DNA from: a virus
Length of the DNA: 21,469 bases
Virus record (IMG/VR): IMGVR_UViG_3300009183_000420
Location: 1-21,469 of that record
Strand: one strand, 5' to 3'
Shown: piece by piece, positions 13,181 to 18,953 of the stretch
How the letters are laid out: every line of letters starts with the position of its first letter
How positions within the stretch are numbered: the stretch's first letter is position 1
Notes under the pieces: model-generated
The model's input: the letters and a program-made list of their open reading frames with translations, nothing else
Told to the model about the DNA's origin: nothing
Databases searched by the model: none
Translations under genes and position numbers: made by a program

Positions 13181-14247
13181 CACAGCATGTCCTCGTTGTT
13201 GCGCACCCAGTCAGCGAACTTCTTGCTGCTGAACGCCACGGCTTGCTTGGTCTTGCTCTTGGCAGCGTTGATGCAGAACGCAGCTTGCCACTCAGGCTCC
13301 ATGCGCTCCACGTAGTCCATGAAGGGACCAATGTTGTTCTTGTCCAGCTTGGCAATCGCACCAAAGACCATAACGGCACACGCGCCGGGGCTGTCGGGCA
13401 CGGTAGCAGTAGTAGGCGACCTCATGATGCTCTCCCACGTGGGCAGCTGATCCTGATACGTGATGAAGGCTTGCATGTCCCTAGCTGCTGCTTCGCCAAT
13501 AGTACCAGACAAGGCGGCGATGACGCTGTCCTGATCCAGTAGGCCTCTGGCTCGCACGATGTGGCTCGCACGTTCCAGTGAGCGGGGTGACACGAAGGCA
13601 GTCTGCACCTTCTTGGGGTTGTAGATGTACGGGTTGCCCTCGTCACCATCCAGATAGGACGCCATGCAGTGCGGGAACCGCTGGACCCACGCCATGATGA
13701 CCGGCTCAATGTCATGGTCCACTGCCCACTCCAGCCACTCGTCTGCGGTTGGTTTGGATACGTGCAGCGTGATGATGCGGTTGCGGGTATGTGCTTTGAG
13801 GTTGTCGCCCACGCCATCGCTGTTGAGGTTGCCTGTCATTACGATGATGGACGCAGGGTCCAGCATAACGTCACCAATGCGCGGGTTGTAGACCTCAAGC
13901 GAGGGGTGCAGCATATTCATAACGGGCGGTGCGCCTTTGGAGTACTCGTCATACATGGCAAGTATCGGCTTGCCCTCGTTCAAGCGGAAGCGGCTGTTGG
14001 GGTAGTACCTAGTGACCTTGTGCTCATGGTCGATGACCGGCATGGCGATGTCGCCAAGGTCCATGTTGGGTACGTCGATGAACACAGGCAAATACTCAGG
14101 CAGTGCGGCGCACAGGTAACCGTGTAGGCTGGACTTGCCACAACCCGGCTCGCTCCGCAGCATGTAGCGGTTCATAGGGGTGGCAAGGATGATCTGCGCT
14201 GCTTGCTTAAGGGTCACAGTCTTACCAAAGTTAATCACGTTGCTCAT
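13180..14247 (-). CDS. MoxR-type AAA+ ATPase
   Basis: 355 aa. AAA+ motifs: Walker A SEPGCGKSS (32-40), Walker B LAMYDE (96-101), sensor 1 TGN (138-140) and an arginine-rich HTRNRI (153-158) likely holding the Arg finger. Architecture and the VWA gene immediately downstream place it in the MoxR/RavA/CbbQ group, ATPases that remodel or activate proteins with a VWA partner. GAGGA precedes the ATG. A promoter at 14326-14354 and a palindrome in the leader show it is the first gene of its transcript. In phages this module is common but its target is unknown. Confidence 0.92.
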   Translation of the reverse strand: MSNVINFGKTVTLKQAAQIILATPMNRYMLRSEPGCGKSSLHGYLCAALPEYLPVFIDVPNMDLGDIAMPVIDHEHKVTRYYPNSRFRLNEGKPILAMYDEYSKGAPPVMNMLHPSLEVYNPRIGDVMLDPASIIVMTGNLNSDGVGDNLKAHTRNRIITLHVSKPTADEWLEWAVDHDIEPVIMAWVQRFPHCMASYLDGDEGNPYIYNPKKVQTAFVSPRSLERASHIVRARGLLDQDSVIAALSGTIGEAAARDMQAFITYQDQLPTWESIMRSPTTATVPDSPGACAVMVFGAIAKLDKNNIGPFMDYVERMEPEWQAAFCINAAKSKTKQAVAFSSKKFADWVRNNEDML

Positions 14248-14267
14248 AGCTTAGTCCTCGTTGGTTT

Positions 14268-14283
14268 CCTGATACGTATCAGG
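14268..14283. promoter_or_regulatory. 16-bp palindrome CCTGATACGTATCAGG, copy 3 (leader of MoxR gene)
   Basis: Perfect 16-mer 20 nt upstream of the MoxR ATG and about 36-51 nt downstream of the predicted transcription start. The surrounding 35 bp almost match the VWA leader. The position allows either a road-block operator or an mRNA hairpin near the ribosome-binding site. Confidence 0.9.
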
Positions 14284-14325
14284 TTTTGGTTGGTTGCTCG
14301 GTTGGTCTGTTCTTATTGTAGATGT

Positions 14326-14354
14326 AGTATACACTAGTTCTTAGACAAAGTCAA
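14326..14354 (-). promoter_or_regulatory. Sigma-70 type promoter for MoxR/VWA operon
   Basis: Minus strand: TTGACT (14354-14349), 17-bp spacer starting TTGTC, TATACT (14331-14326). Predicted start near 14319, giving a leader of about 70 nt with a palindrome inside. It matches the 8.7, 17.5 and 18.97 kb promoters. Confidence 0.88.
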
Positions 14355-14367
14355 GTAGGTTTAGGAG

Positions 14368-15180
14368 CTACCCCACGGCCCACGCATAGCGGTCCTTGAC
14401 CATGCTGCCGTCAGTTACTGTGTGTCGGGTTAGCACTGTGTCGCGGTACCCTTGGATAAGCTCCTCATCGAACTGGGCCAGTGCGTCCTTGAGTTTGACC
14501 ATCGGAATGTTTGCGTTGGGCTGGCCGTATTTCGGGTATCTCCTTACTCTGCTAGCAATGAACAGCGCAGCCTCGTGCATCTGCACGTGCGTACCCTTGG
14601 CAAGGGATAAGACAGTCTGGTTGGGCATAGTCCACGGCACACCCTCCAGCATGTCCTTGTCGAAGCCTGTCTCGCCCACCAGCTTGATGAAGCCACTCAG
14701 GTGCTTGGTGAACGGGGCGTAGTCCTTACGCAGGGCGTTCATGGCCTGTTTTTTAAGGTGGTGAACTACCGGGTGGATGGGGTCGGTGATCTTGTGGTTG
14801 CGGTAATAGTCCCCTGCCTGTAGCTGCATCCCGTTCTTGAACGGGTAGTGCTTGCCGTCATGGTCCTGCACCCATACCGGGTTGGTGCCTTGTATGGTTA
14901 CCCCAGTAACCGCATGGATAGCAGCACGGGTGGAGACGGTATTTTCCCCGCCCATATTTAGAGTTACCCGGTTGTCCGGGGTGTAGGTCACGATATCGGT
15001 GCGGTAGAGGCGCACGATGATGCTGTCGCCCTGCTTCCTGATATCGAAGTGCTTCTTGGTGCGCTCGGCTATGGGTCGGCAGTTGGAGTTGCGGACGGGG
15101 GTGATGCTGTCGTGGTGGGCCAAGGCACCTGCGTAGTTGTGCAGATACTTGGTGTTGCGGGTGTCGAGACTGAAAGACAT
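14368..15180 (-). CDS. Conserved hypothetical phage protein, 270 aa
   Basis: The N-terminal part holds TPVRNSNCRPIAERTKKHFD, then IIVRLYRTDIVTYTPDNRVTLNMGG (shortened: VRLYRTDIVTYTPD, about 55-68), a beta-rich pattern I recall from other uncharacterised phage proteins that read IRLYNTDVVTY. The C-terminal half is helical with several His residues and ends HTVTDGSMVKDRYAWAVG. No catalytic motif or membrane segment. The ATG has AAGGAG about 10 nt upstream and a palindrome copy 30 nt upstream. It ends just before the MoxR promoter. Confidence 0.87.
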   Translation of the reverse strand: MSFSLDTRNTKYLHNYAGALAHHDSITPVRNSNCRPIAERTKKHFDIRKQGDSIIVRLYRTDIVTYTPDNRVTLNMGGENTVSTRAAIHAVTGVTIQGTNPVWVQDHDGKHYPFKNGMQLQAGDYYRNHKITDPIHPVVHHLKKQAMNALRKDYAPFTKHLSGFIKLVGETGFDKDMLEGVPWTMPNQTVLSLAKGTHVQMHEAALFIASRVRRYPKYGQPNANIPMVKLKDALAQFDEELIQGYRDTVLTRHTVTDGSMVKDRYAWAVG

Positions 15181-15210
15181 TGTGTGATACTCCTTCTCTG
15201 GTAGGTGTTT

Positions 15211-15224
15211 CTGATACGTATCAG
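15211..15224. promoter_or_regulatory. 14-bp palindrome CTGATACGTATCAG, copy 4
   Basis: Perfect 14-mer (the outer C/G pair is lost: T on the left) 30 nt upstream of the 270-aa gene, again followed on the plus strand by GTTTTGGTTGG. It lies between two genes with no promoter in sight. Confidence 0.88.
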
Positions 15225-15240
15225 GTTTTGGTTGGTCGGG

Positions 15241-15420
15241 TTACTTCCACTTGGTCTTGCGGTGCTTCTTCCAAGACTTGGCGTTCACATCGGTGCGTGC
15301 CTTGTCATCCCACAGGGTAGGAAGTAGGCGCGGTGAACGCTTGCTGCGTCTCTTCACTTCAGGTGCCATGAACCATGCAGCCATCTCCTGCTTGGTATGC
15401 GGGTGCTTAAGCCACGCCAT
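15241..15420 (-). CDS. Small basic protein, 59 aa
   Basis: Starts at an ATG with AAGGAG 7 nt upstream, overlapping the end of the 84-aa gene by 14 bp. The N-terminal helix HPHTKQEMAAWFMAPE is followed by a very basic stretch (VKRRSKRSPR) and a Lys-rich end (SWKKHRKTKWK). Strong positive charge suggests nucleic-acid binding. No family recognised; the clear ribosome-binding site makes it a likely gene. Confidence 0.75.
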   Translation of the reverse strand: MAWLKHPHTKQEMAAWFMAPEVKRRSKRSPRLLPTLWDDKARTDVNAKSWKKHRKTKWK

Positions 15421-15661
15421 TGTCGTCTCCTTTTAGGGCCAGCAGTTCGTCTTGCAGTTCGCAGATCATACCCATCAGTTCCCAGCTTTCGTCCAGTCGG
15501 CGTAGCAGTTCGTCGTTGTCGTACAGCAGGTAGCCGCCCGTATCGTCATAGTCCTTCCACCCATCGCACGTAGCGCAGCCGGGGTCGTATGTCTCACACC
15601 GGGGGCCAAAGTGTTCCTCTGCGTACGCTAGGGCCACCTTGATCTTGATCTTGTCGGTCAT
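15407..15661 (-). CDS. Small Cys-motif protein A, 84 aa
   Basis: Carries RCETYDPGCATCDGW (about residues 21-35), i.e. C-x6-C-x2-C-x2-W, the same cysteine spacing as the 95-aa protein two genes upstream. The remainder is acidic and helical (DNDELLRRLDESWELMG, then ICELQDELLALKGDD). The three cysteines plus a nearby His (EEHFG) could bind one zinc. The ATG overlaps the upstream stop (ATGA). Function unknown. Confidence 0.82.
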   Translation of the reverse strand: MTDKIKIKVALAYAEEHFGPRCETYDPGCATCDGWKDYDDTGGYLLYDNDELLRRLDESWELMGMICELQDELLALKGDDNGVA

Positions 15662-15855
15662 GTCTCGCTCCTCTTGGGGTTGAGCTGCTTCAGTTCTTGC
15701 AGGTTCGTCACTAGGTGGTAGTTGGACTTGTGACCGGGGGCCACGGTGAAGACCCTCTGCCTAGCAGTCCAGTCCCCGCACTCAAGGCATAGTTCAAAGC
15801 CTATGTCCCATCGGCCAGCCGGGATGGTCCCGCCGCACTTGCATTCATGTCTCAT
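15658..15855 (-). CDS. Zinc-ribbon small protein, 65 aa
   Basis: Two Cys pairs, CKCGG (residues 5-9) and CLECGDW (about 23-29), form a zinc-ribbon-like knuckle at the N-terminus; the C-terminal half (VAPGHKSNYHLVTNLQELKQ) is polar. The start at 15853-15855 was chosen because GGAG lies about 9 nt upstream and it overlaps the end of the preceding gene; the longer reading to 15990 has no site. It is one of three adjacent Cys-bearing small proteins. Confidence 0.78.
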   Translation of the reverse strand: MRHECKCGGTIPAGRWDIGFELCLECGDWTARQRVFTVAPGHKSNYHLVTNLQELKQLNPKRSET

Positions 15856-16132
15856 CGTTGGTTTCTCCGTTGTTGTACTGGTCAAACAGTTGGCGGTCGT
15901 TCTCGTTGTCGAAGGCCATGTGTTGCAGGACGCGCTCGATCTCAGGGTGTTTCCCAAACCTTCCTGCCTCGTAAGCAGCCCGCAAGTCATACTCAGCCCA
16001 TGCCTTGCACACGGCGCAGCCGGGGCTGAACTCAGGGCATCTGCCCCCGTCCTGCTCTAGTTCTTCCTTGGTGAAGGGCTTGGACAGGGTTTCCGCCAGT
16101 TCCTCCCACAGCTTGTCTTGTTCCTCGGTCAT
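15845..16132 (-). CDS. Small Cys-motif protein B, 95 aa
   Basis: Starts at 16132 with AGGAG 8 nt upstream. N-terminal charged helix (TEEQDKLWEELAETLSKPF), then RCPEFSPGCAVCKAW (about 33-47): C-x6-C-x2-C-x2-W, matching protein A. The remainder is acidic (HMAFDNENDRQLFDQYNNGE). Probably a paralogue of protein A that diverged apart from the cysteine core. Function unknown. Confidence 0.8.
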   Translation of the reverse strand: MTEEQDKLWEELAETLSKPFTKEELEQDGGRCPEFSPGCAVCKAWAEYDLRAAYEAGRFGKHPEIERVLQHMAFDNENDRQLFDQYNNGETNDET

Positions 16133-16142
16133 TGTCGTTCTC

Positions 16143-16430
16143 CTATATCTTGTGCAGGGTGTTGTCTTTCTTGAAGGTATCGAAGTCGGCTTTGAACTTC
16201 GCTGTCTCGTTGTCCCAGTAGGCAAACATGTCGGCCACCTCCTGCTCCCGTGCGGCCCACTTGGCTTCCTCCTCGGCCCAGTTGTCGCCCCAGTAGAACT
16301 CATCGGACCAGCACTCCAAGCCACCGCCGATATTGAACAGCCAGCGCCAGTTCATGCGTATCCCTGCTTCGGTAAGCACACACGAGACGGGGTGGGTGAC
16401 GTGCCAAACGGCTTTCCTAAACTTAGTCAT
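16143..16430 (-). CDS. Hypothetical protein, Trp-rich, 95 aa
   Basis: Basic N-terminus (TKFRKAVWHVTHPVSC), a Trp-dense centre (MNWRWLFNIGGGLECW, then FYWGDNW) and an acidic/Lys helical C-terminus (EEEAKWAAREQEVADMF and FKADFDTFKKDN). The nine or so tryptophans in 95 residues are unusual. GGAGAACGAC precedes the ATG, the same site as the neighbouring 95-aa gene. No family recognised. Confidence 0.78.
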   Translation of the reverse strand: MTKFRKAVWHVTHPVSCVLTEAGIRMNWRWLFNIGGGLECWSDEFYWGDNWAEEEAKWAAREQEVADMFAYWDNETAKFKADFDTFKKDNTLHKI

Positions 16431-16626
16431 TGTCGTTCTCCACGGCTTTCAAGTAAGTTATGGCTGCTTCGACAAACACACGCTCATGGTTGTCATCCGG
16501 GCCGCACCGCCCCAGCTGGTTGATAAGTTCATCCCGGCTCGCCGTATCTAGGCACAGTCCACTTCGCACCATGAAGTCCAAGACGTTGTGGTAGAGCGAA
16601 CCCACCATGTTCTGTTCCTTGGTCAT
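16423..16626 (-). CDS. Hypothetical protein, 67 aa
   Basis: Helical, acidic: KEQNMVGSLYHNVLDFMV, then SRDELINQLGRCG and RVFVEAAITYLKAVEND. Two consecutive ATG codons (16627-16629 and 16624-16626) are possible starts; the second overlaps the upstream stop as ATGA, the arrangement used by its neighbours. The end overlaps the 95-aa gene by 8 bp. No family recognised. Confidence 0.75.
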   Translation of the reverse strand: MTKEQNMVGSLYHNVLDFMVRSGLCLDTASRDELINQLGRCGPDDNHERVFVEAAITYLKAVENDND

Positions 16627-16823
16627 CACGCCCTCACCGCTATGATCTTGTCTGCGCCTACGCCGAAGTAAGCAGCGGCCTTCTCGCGGGCAGCGAAGCG
16701 ACCATCGGCACGGATACGGGTGTTGCGGCTACCGTAGTGGCAGATGAAAGAGAACAGTTCGAGGTTGTACAGGGGCTTGGCCTTGTATGGTGTGTAGTAC
16801 ATGTAGGTGTAGTGGTTCGACAT
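16626..16823 (-). CDS. Hypothetical protein, Tyr-rich N-terminus, 65 aa
   Basis: Start at 16821-16823, with CGGAG 7 nt upstream and a palindromic site exactly 20 nt before the ATG. The first 20 residues are Tyr-rich (HYTYMYYTPYKAKPLYNLE), followed by CHYGSRNTRIRADGRFAAREKAAAYFGV (quoted in part: RIRADGRFAAREKAA). The longer reading to 16856 would run through the palindrome and is not favoured. No family recognised. Confidence 0.75.
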   Translation of the reverse strand: MSNHYTYMYYTPYKAKPLYNLELFSFICHYGSRNTRIRADGRFAAREKAAAYFGVGADKIIAVRA

Positions 16824-16843
16824 TGGTTTGCTCCGTTTGGTTT

Positions 16844-16857
16844 TGTGACGTGTCACA
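16844..16857. promoter_or_regulatory. Variant dyad TGTGAC-GT-GTCACA in a palindrome leader position
   Basis: A 6-bp perfect inverted repeat with a 2-nt centre occupies exactly the place (20 nt before the ATG, with a GTTTGG block on one side and TTGGGTTGG on the other) where the other leaders have CTGATACGTATCAG. It shares only the TG..ACGT..CA framework with them. Confidence 0.7.
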
Positions 16858-16875
16858 GTTTGGGTTGGTGGTGGG

Positions 16876-17226
16876 TTAGGCTGTGTGAAACTTGCATTGG
16901 CTGATGATCTTCAGGCTCTCGGCACCATCGTACTCGGTGATCTCGAACTGCTCGCCCTGCGGCACCCAGTGGACGGTGAGTTCTTCGATACCCCCGATGT
17001 GGGCCTTGAGTACGTCGAGCGCATCGTATTTCTCCCGGGCGTACTGCACGGCGGCATCGCGGTCTCCAGCTAGTATGTGCGCCACAAGCACAGCGTCGAA
17101 CATCATGCCGTCCCGCGCATCGGGGTCGTAGGCCCACGTGGACCAGCCAGCGCCAAAGCCATGCGACACAAGCACGGCGACTTTTCCGTCTTTGATATAC
17201 TTGGTGAACTCGATCTTCTTAGTCAT
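16876..17226 (-). CDS. Conserved hypothetical phage protein, 116 aa
   Basis: Reads KDGKVAVLVSHGFGAGWSTW (about 13-31), then FDAVLVAHILAGDRDAAVQYAREKYD (quoted in part: AVQYAREKYD), GIEELTVHWVPQGEQFEITEYDG. The SHGFGAGWSTW segment followed by a FD..LV helix occurs in other uncharacterised phage proteins I recall; the last part resembles a small beta domain (WVPQGEQFEITEYDGAE). No catalytic motif can be claimed. The leader contains a lone CTGATA half-site but no palindrome. Confidence 0.83.
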   Translation of the reverse strand: MTKKIEFTKYIKDGKVAVLVSHGFGAGWSTWAYDPDARDGMMFDAVLVAHILAGDRDAAVQYAREKYDALDVLKAHIGGIEELTVHWVPQGEQFEITEYDGAESLKIISQCKFHTA

Positions 17227-17251
17227 TGGTTTAGTCCTTTTCTGATAGGGG

Positions 17252-17413
17252 TTAGTGACTGGCGCGGTAACCGGCTAGGCCGAAGGATGCAACGGACAGG
17301 AACAAGAGGACTACGGCTTCGACGGACTGCTGAAGGTCCATGAACAACAGCGCCATGACAAAGCAGAACACGGCGAAGGCGGTGAACAACATGGCGTCTA
17401 CGAACTGGGTCAT
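17252..17413 (-). CDS. Small membrane protein with two transmembrane segments, 53 aa
   Basis: Starts at an ATG with CGGAG 7 nt upstream. Two hydrophobic segments (about residues 7-25, Leu/Phe/Ala/Val-rich, and 31-48, AVVLLFLSVASFGLAG) are separated by a short MDLQQSVE loop. It is the first gene behind the 17.5-kb promoter, with a palindrome exactly 20 nt before the ATG. A two-helix hairpin of this size is compatible with a holin-like or host-membrane protein, but there is no lysis gene beside it. Confidence 0.72.
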   Translation of the reverse strand: MTQFVDAMLFTAFAVFCFVMALLFMDLQQSVEAVVLLFLSVASFGLAGYRASH

Positions 17414-17433
17414 TGGTTTGCTCCGTTTATTTT

Positions 17434-17449
17434 CCTGATACGTATCAGG
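17434..17449. promoter_or_regulatory. 16-bp palindrome CCTGATACGTATCAGG, copy 5 (leader of small membrane gene)
   Basis: Perfect 16-mer 20 nt upstream of the 53-aa gene's ATG and about 42-57 nt after the predicted start of the 17.5-kb promoter. Confidence 0.9.
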
Positions 17450-17497
17450 TTTTTGTTGGTGGGCTGGGTTGGCTTAGTGGCTTTTCCCATTATGTTA

Positions 17498-17526
17498 AGT
17501 ATACCAGAGTAGGTGGTAAAAGTCAA
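17498..17526 (-). promoter_or_regulatory. Sigma-70 type promoter for the small-gene operon
   Basis: Minus strand: TTGACT (17526-17521), 17-bp spacer, TATACT (17503-17498). Predicted start near 17491. It drives the leftward block of small genes from the 53-aa membrane protein onwards. Confidence 0.88.
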
Positions 17527-17850
17527 TAGGGGTAATGTAGGTACGTCGGAAAATAAAAAAGCGTTCCTACGATGTTTCCTGCGTTCGGGCGCGGCTCGGA
17601 AGTGGTTGAAAATAAAAGGTTTTTAGATAGAATAGAATAGAAAAGTAAGTATGTAGGAGTAAAAAAGAGGTATGGATGAGTTCTGGCTTTTTGTGGGGAG
17701 AGGTTGCTTGTGTGGGGGGACCGCTTGCGTAGGAAGCCAAACAGTTTGCATTTTTGCCTATATATGTTTTCGGCTCCGACAACGTGAAAAGTCCGAATAG
17801 CTCAACAGCCACAAAGACTTAAGCCAAAAAACACGTTCCGACATAGCTCC
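17527..17850. other. Non-coding A/T-rich stretch of control region
   Basis: No gene is supported here. The composition is visibly more A/T-rich than the genes, with short A-tracts and repeated TAGAATAGAATAG near 17629. Reading frames in it lack ribosome-binding sites and have atypical composition. It is part of the ~800-bp gap between the small-gene operon and the 218-aa gene. Confidence 0.6.
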
Positions 17851-17891
17851 TTTTTTCCGACACTTGGTGCGCTTGACAAGCACCGAAAAAA
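17851..17891. other. Interrupted stem: TTTTTTC...GGTGC / GCACC-GAAAAAA
   Basis: GGTGC (17866-17870) pairs with GCACC (17880-17884), and TTTTTTC (17851-17857) with GAAAAAA (17885-17891), leaving an 8-nt bulge and a 9-nt loop holding TTGACA. Adjacent to a second larger stem-loop, so the pair may be a structured RNA or origin element. Confidence 0.5.
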
Positions 17892-17892
17892 G

Positions 17893-17940
17893 TGTTATTC
17901 GGCAAGCGTTCCGCATGAGCGGCGCTGCACTCGAATAACA
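17893..17940. other. 48-nt imperfect stem-loop (19 bp)
   Basis: Outer arms TGTTATTCG/CGAATAACA (9 bp), then GCAAGCG/CGCTGC (6 bp with one bulged A), then CCGC/GCGG closing an ATGA loop. Bulges of 3 nt and 2 nt separate the stem parts. Such length is well beyond what is common by chance, and no gene overlaps it. Confidence 0.7.
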
Positions 17941-17948
17941 GCAAGAAA

Positions 17949-17964
17949 CCTGATACGTATCAGG
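17949..17964. promoter_or_regulatory. 16-bp palindrome CCTGATACGTATCAGG, copy 6 (control region)
   Basis: Perfect 16-mer between the 48-nt stem-loop and the tandem 13-mers, far from any start codon. Confidence 0.9.
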
Positions 17965-18003
17965 TCCTGTCGCTCCGTCCTGTCGCTCCGTCCTGTCGCC
18001 CCA
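17965..18003. repeat. Three tandem 13-bp repeats (TCCTGTCGCTCCG)
   Basis: Two exact copies and one with changes at the last bases (TCCTGTCGCCCCA), directly adjoining palindrome copy 6. Confidence 0.85.
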
Positions 18004-18010
18004 TCCTGAG

Positions 18011-18079
18011 GAACTATCAGAAGAACTATCAGACCTAGGAACTATCAGGTTCTAGTAACTATCATCAGGGAACCATCAT
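18011..18079. repeat. Five iterons of GAACTATCAG type
   Basis: GAACTATCAG at 18011, 18023 and 18039, then TAACTATCAT (18056) and GAACCATCAT (18070), all in one direction and 12-17 bp apart. The TATCAG part equals a half-site of the dispersed palindrome, so the same protein may bind both. Spacing and clustering resemble iterons of replication origins or partition sites. Confidence 0.8.
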
Positions 18080-18121
18080 AGTTAGTAGTAGGTTATAGCC
18101 AAGTAGCTTTAGTATATTAGA

Positions 18122-18144
18122 GCCTAGGTACTTCGTACCTAGGC
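18122..18144. other. Perfect hairpin, 10-bp stem, 3-nt loop
   Basis: GCCTAGGTAC, TTC, GTACCTAGGC. Fourth of four consecutive hairpins downstream of the 218-aa gene in its direction of transcription. Confidence 0.8.
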
Positions 18145-18145
18145 G

Positions 18146-18164
18146 GGCGCGAAAAAATCGCGCC
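18146..18164. other. Hairpin, 7-bp stem with poly-A/T loop
   Basis: GGCGCGA, AAAAA, TCGCGCC. Third of the four hairpins; G/C-rich stem with an all-A (plus) or all-T (minus) loop. Confidence 0.75.
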
Positions 18165-18176
18165 GGGGCGCGGGCG

Positions 18177-18206
18177 AAAAAAAAGCCCCCCGGTTTCCCG
18201 GAGGGC
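18177..18206 (-). terminator. Rho-independent terminator of the 218-aa gene
   Basis: On the minus strand: stem GCCCTCCGG, loop GAAA, CCGGGGGGC (one mismatch), followed by eight Ts (18184-18177). It lies 34 bp after the stop of the 218-aa gene. Standard strong intrinsic terminator. Confidence 0.93.
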
Positions 18207-18214
18207 GAAAATGT

Positions 18215-18234
18215 GGGGCGGCTCGCGCCGCCCC
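18215..18234. other. Hairpin just after stop codon, 8-bp GC stem
   Basis: GGGGCGGC, TCGC, GCCGCCCC, five bases downstream of the 218-aa gene's TAA. On the minus strand it is followed by ACATTTTCG, so it could be a second weak terminator or a 3'-end protecting stem. Confidence 0.8.
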
Positions 18235-18239
18235 GTTTG

Positions 18240-18896
18240 TTAGGCCGGGATCAGGTTTTTGACAGCGGCCAGATACTTGACCGCCCAAGGACCGGCACCT
18301 TCCTTAGATGCCAGCTTGAAGATACGCGCGGCCAGTTCGGCGCACTTGCCTTCGTCCGTAGCAGCGGCGCTTTCCTTGGAGCTTTCTGCGTTGTCCCGGA
18401 CTTCCTTTTCCTTGGCTTTCTGGATTTTACCGGCAGGCGTACGGTAGGCCATCGTCTGGAGAGCTTCGTTCACTTCGTCGGAAATCTCCGGCCCGGTGTA
18501 TTCGTTAGTTTCCATAAGCGCCAGCACATACTCCGCCGCATAATCGCGGGCATATTGCGGGTATTTATCGGCGGAGCTTTCGGACTTACCCGCAGCCAGA
18601 ACCTTATCCTTAATCCGGGTATTGACCGATTGCAGGTATTTCAGGTCGTAACCCGGCGCACCCTTGACCATCCAAAACAGGGAGGGCGCATCCATCGTTG
18701 CGCGGATACCGAGGGTCTTGAAAACGCTTTCCTTCTTGGCTTCCGCCGCATCGGCACCCTTTAGCGCCGGGATGATCGCATCCAACGCTTCATGCATCAG
18801 GGGGATGGAAGCCTTGACCTTGCCAGCATCCTGATACGTATCAGGAAAACCGGAGACGACGAGGGCAGTAGAGGACTTGAGGGACTTCTTGCTCAT
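18240..18896 (-). CDS. Monocistronic hypothetical protein, 218 aa
   Basis: Start at 18894-18896 chosen because the product then begins MSKKSLKSSTALVVSGF with a predicted 50-nt leader from the 18.97-kb promoter; the in-frame upstream ATG (18929) is only about 18 nt after the predicted start and adds a basic stretch. The ribosome-binding site is weak (AAGAAAGA). The product is Lys/Ala/Glu-rich and mostly helical, e.g. KASIPLMHEALDAIIPALKG (23-aa region quoted in part) and a charged Ala/Ser segment near 165-185 (NAESSKESAAATDEGK). No known domain. It has its own promoter, hairpin cluster and terminator, and palindromes on both sides of the promoter, so it is probably an abundant early protein. 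Confidence 0.85.
   Translation of the reverse strand: MSKKSLKSSTALVVSGFPDTYQDAGKVKASIPLMHEALDAIIPALKGADAAEAKKESVFKTLGIRATMDAPSLFWMVKGAPGYDLKYLQSVNTRIKDKVLAAGKSESSADKYPQYARDYAAEYVLALMETNEYTGPEISDEVNEALQTMAYRTPAGKIQKAKEKEVRDNAESSKESAAATDEGKCAELAARIFKLASKEGAGPWAVKYLAAVKNLIPA
18830..18845. promoter_or_regulatory. 16-bp palindrome CCTGATACGTATCAGG, copy 7 (inside gene)
   Basis: A perfect copy lies inside the 218-aa gene, encoding part of Pro-Asp-Thr-Tyr-Gln-Asp, about 100-120 bp after the transcription start. Confidence 0.9.
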
Positions 18897-18953
18897 TGGT
18901 TTGGTCTTTCTTGTTATGGCCGGGATCATTCATTCCGTCTCGACCATGTAATA

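Noticed and set aside
17674-17805. Short Cys-rich plus-strand frame starting at an ATG near 17674
   Set aside because: Opposite to the surrounding genes, poor ribosome-binding site (AGAGGT directly at the start) and no family; probably chance.
17567-17812. 81-aa minus-strand frame in the control region
   Set aside because: Starts at GTG without a ribosome-binding site, A/T-rich and atypical composition, upstream of the promoter at 17.5 kb.
17872-17902. Plus-strand promoter TTGACA with a 17-bp gap to TATTCG
   Set aside because: The -10 is poor, the -35 lies inside a stem-loop, and no rightward gene follows.
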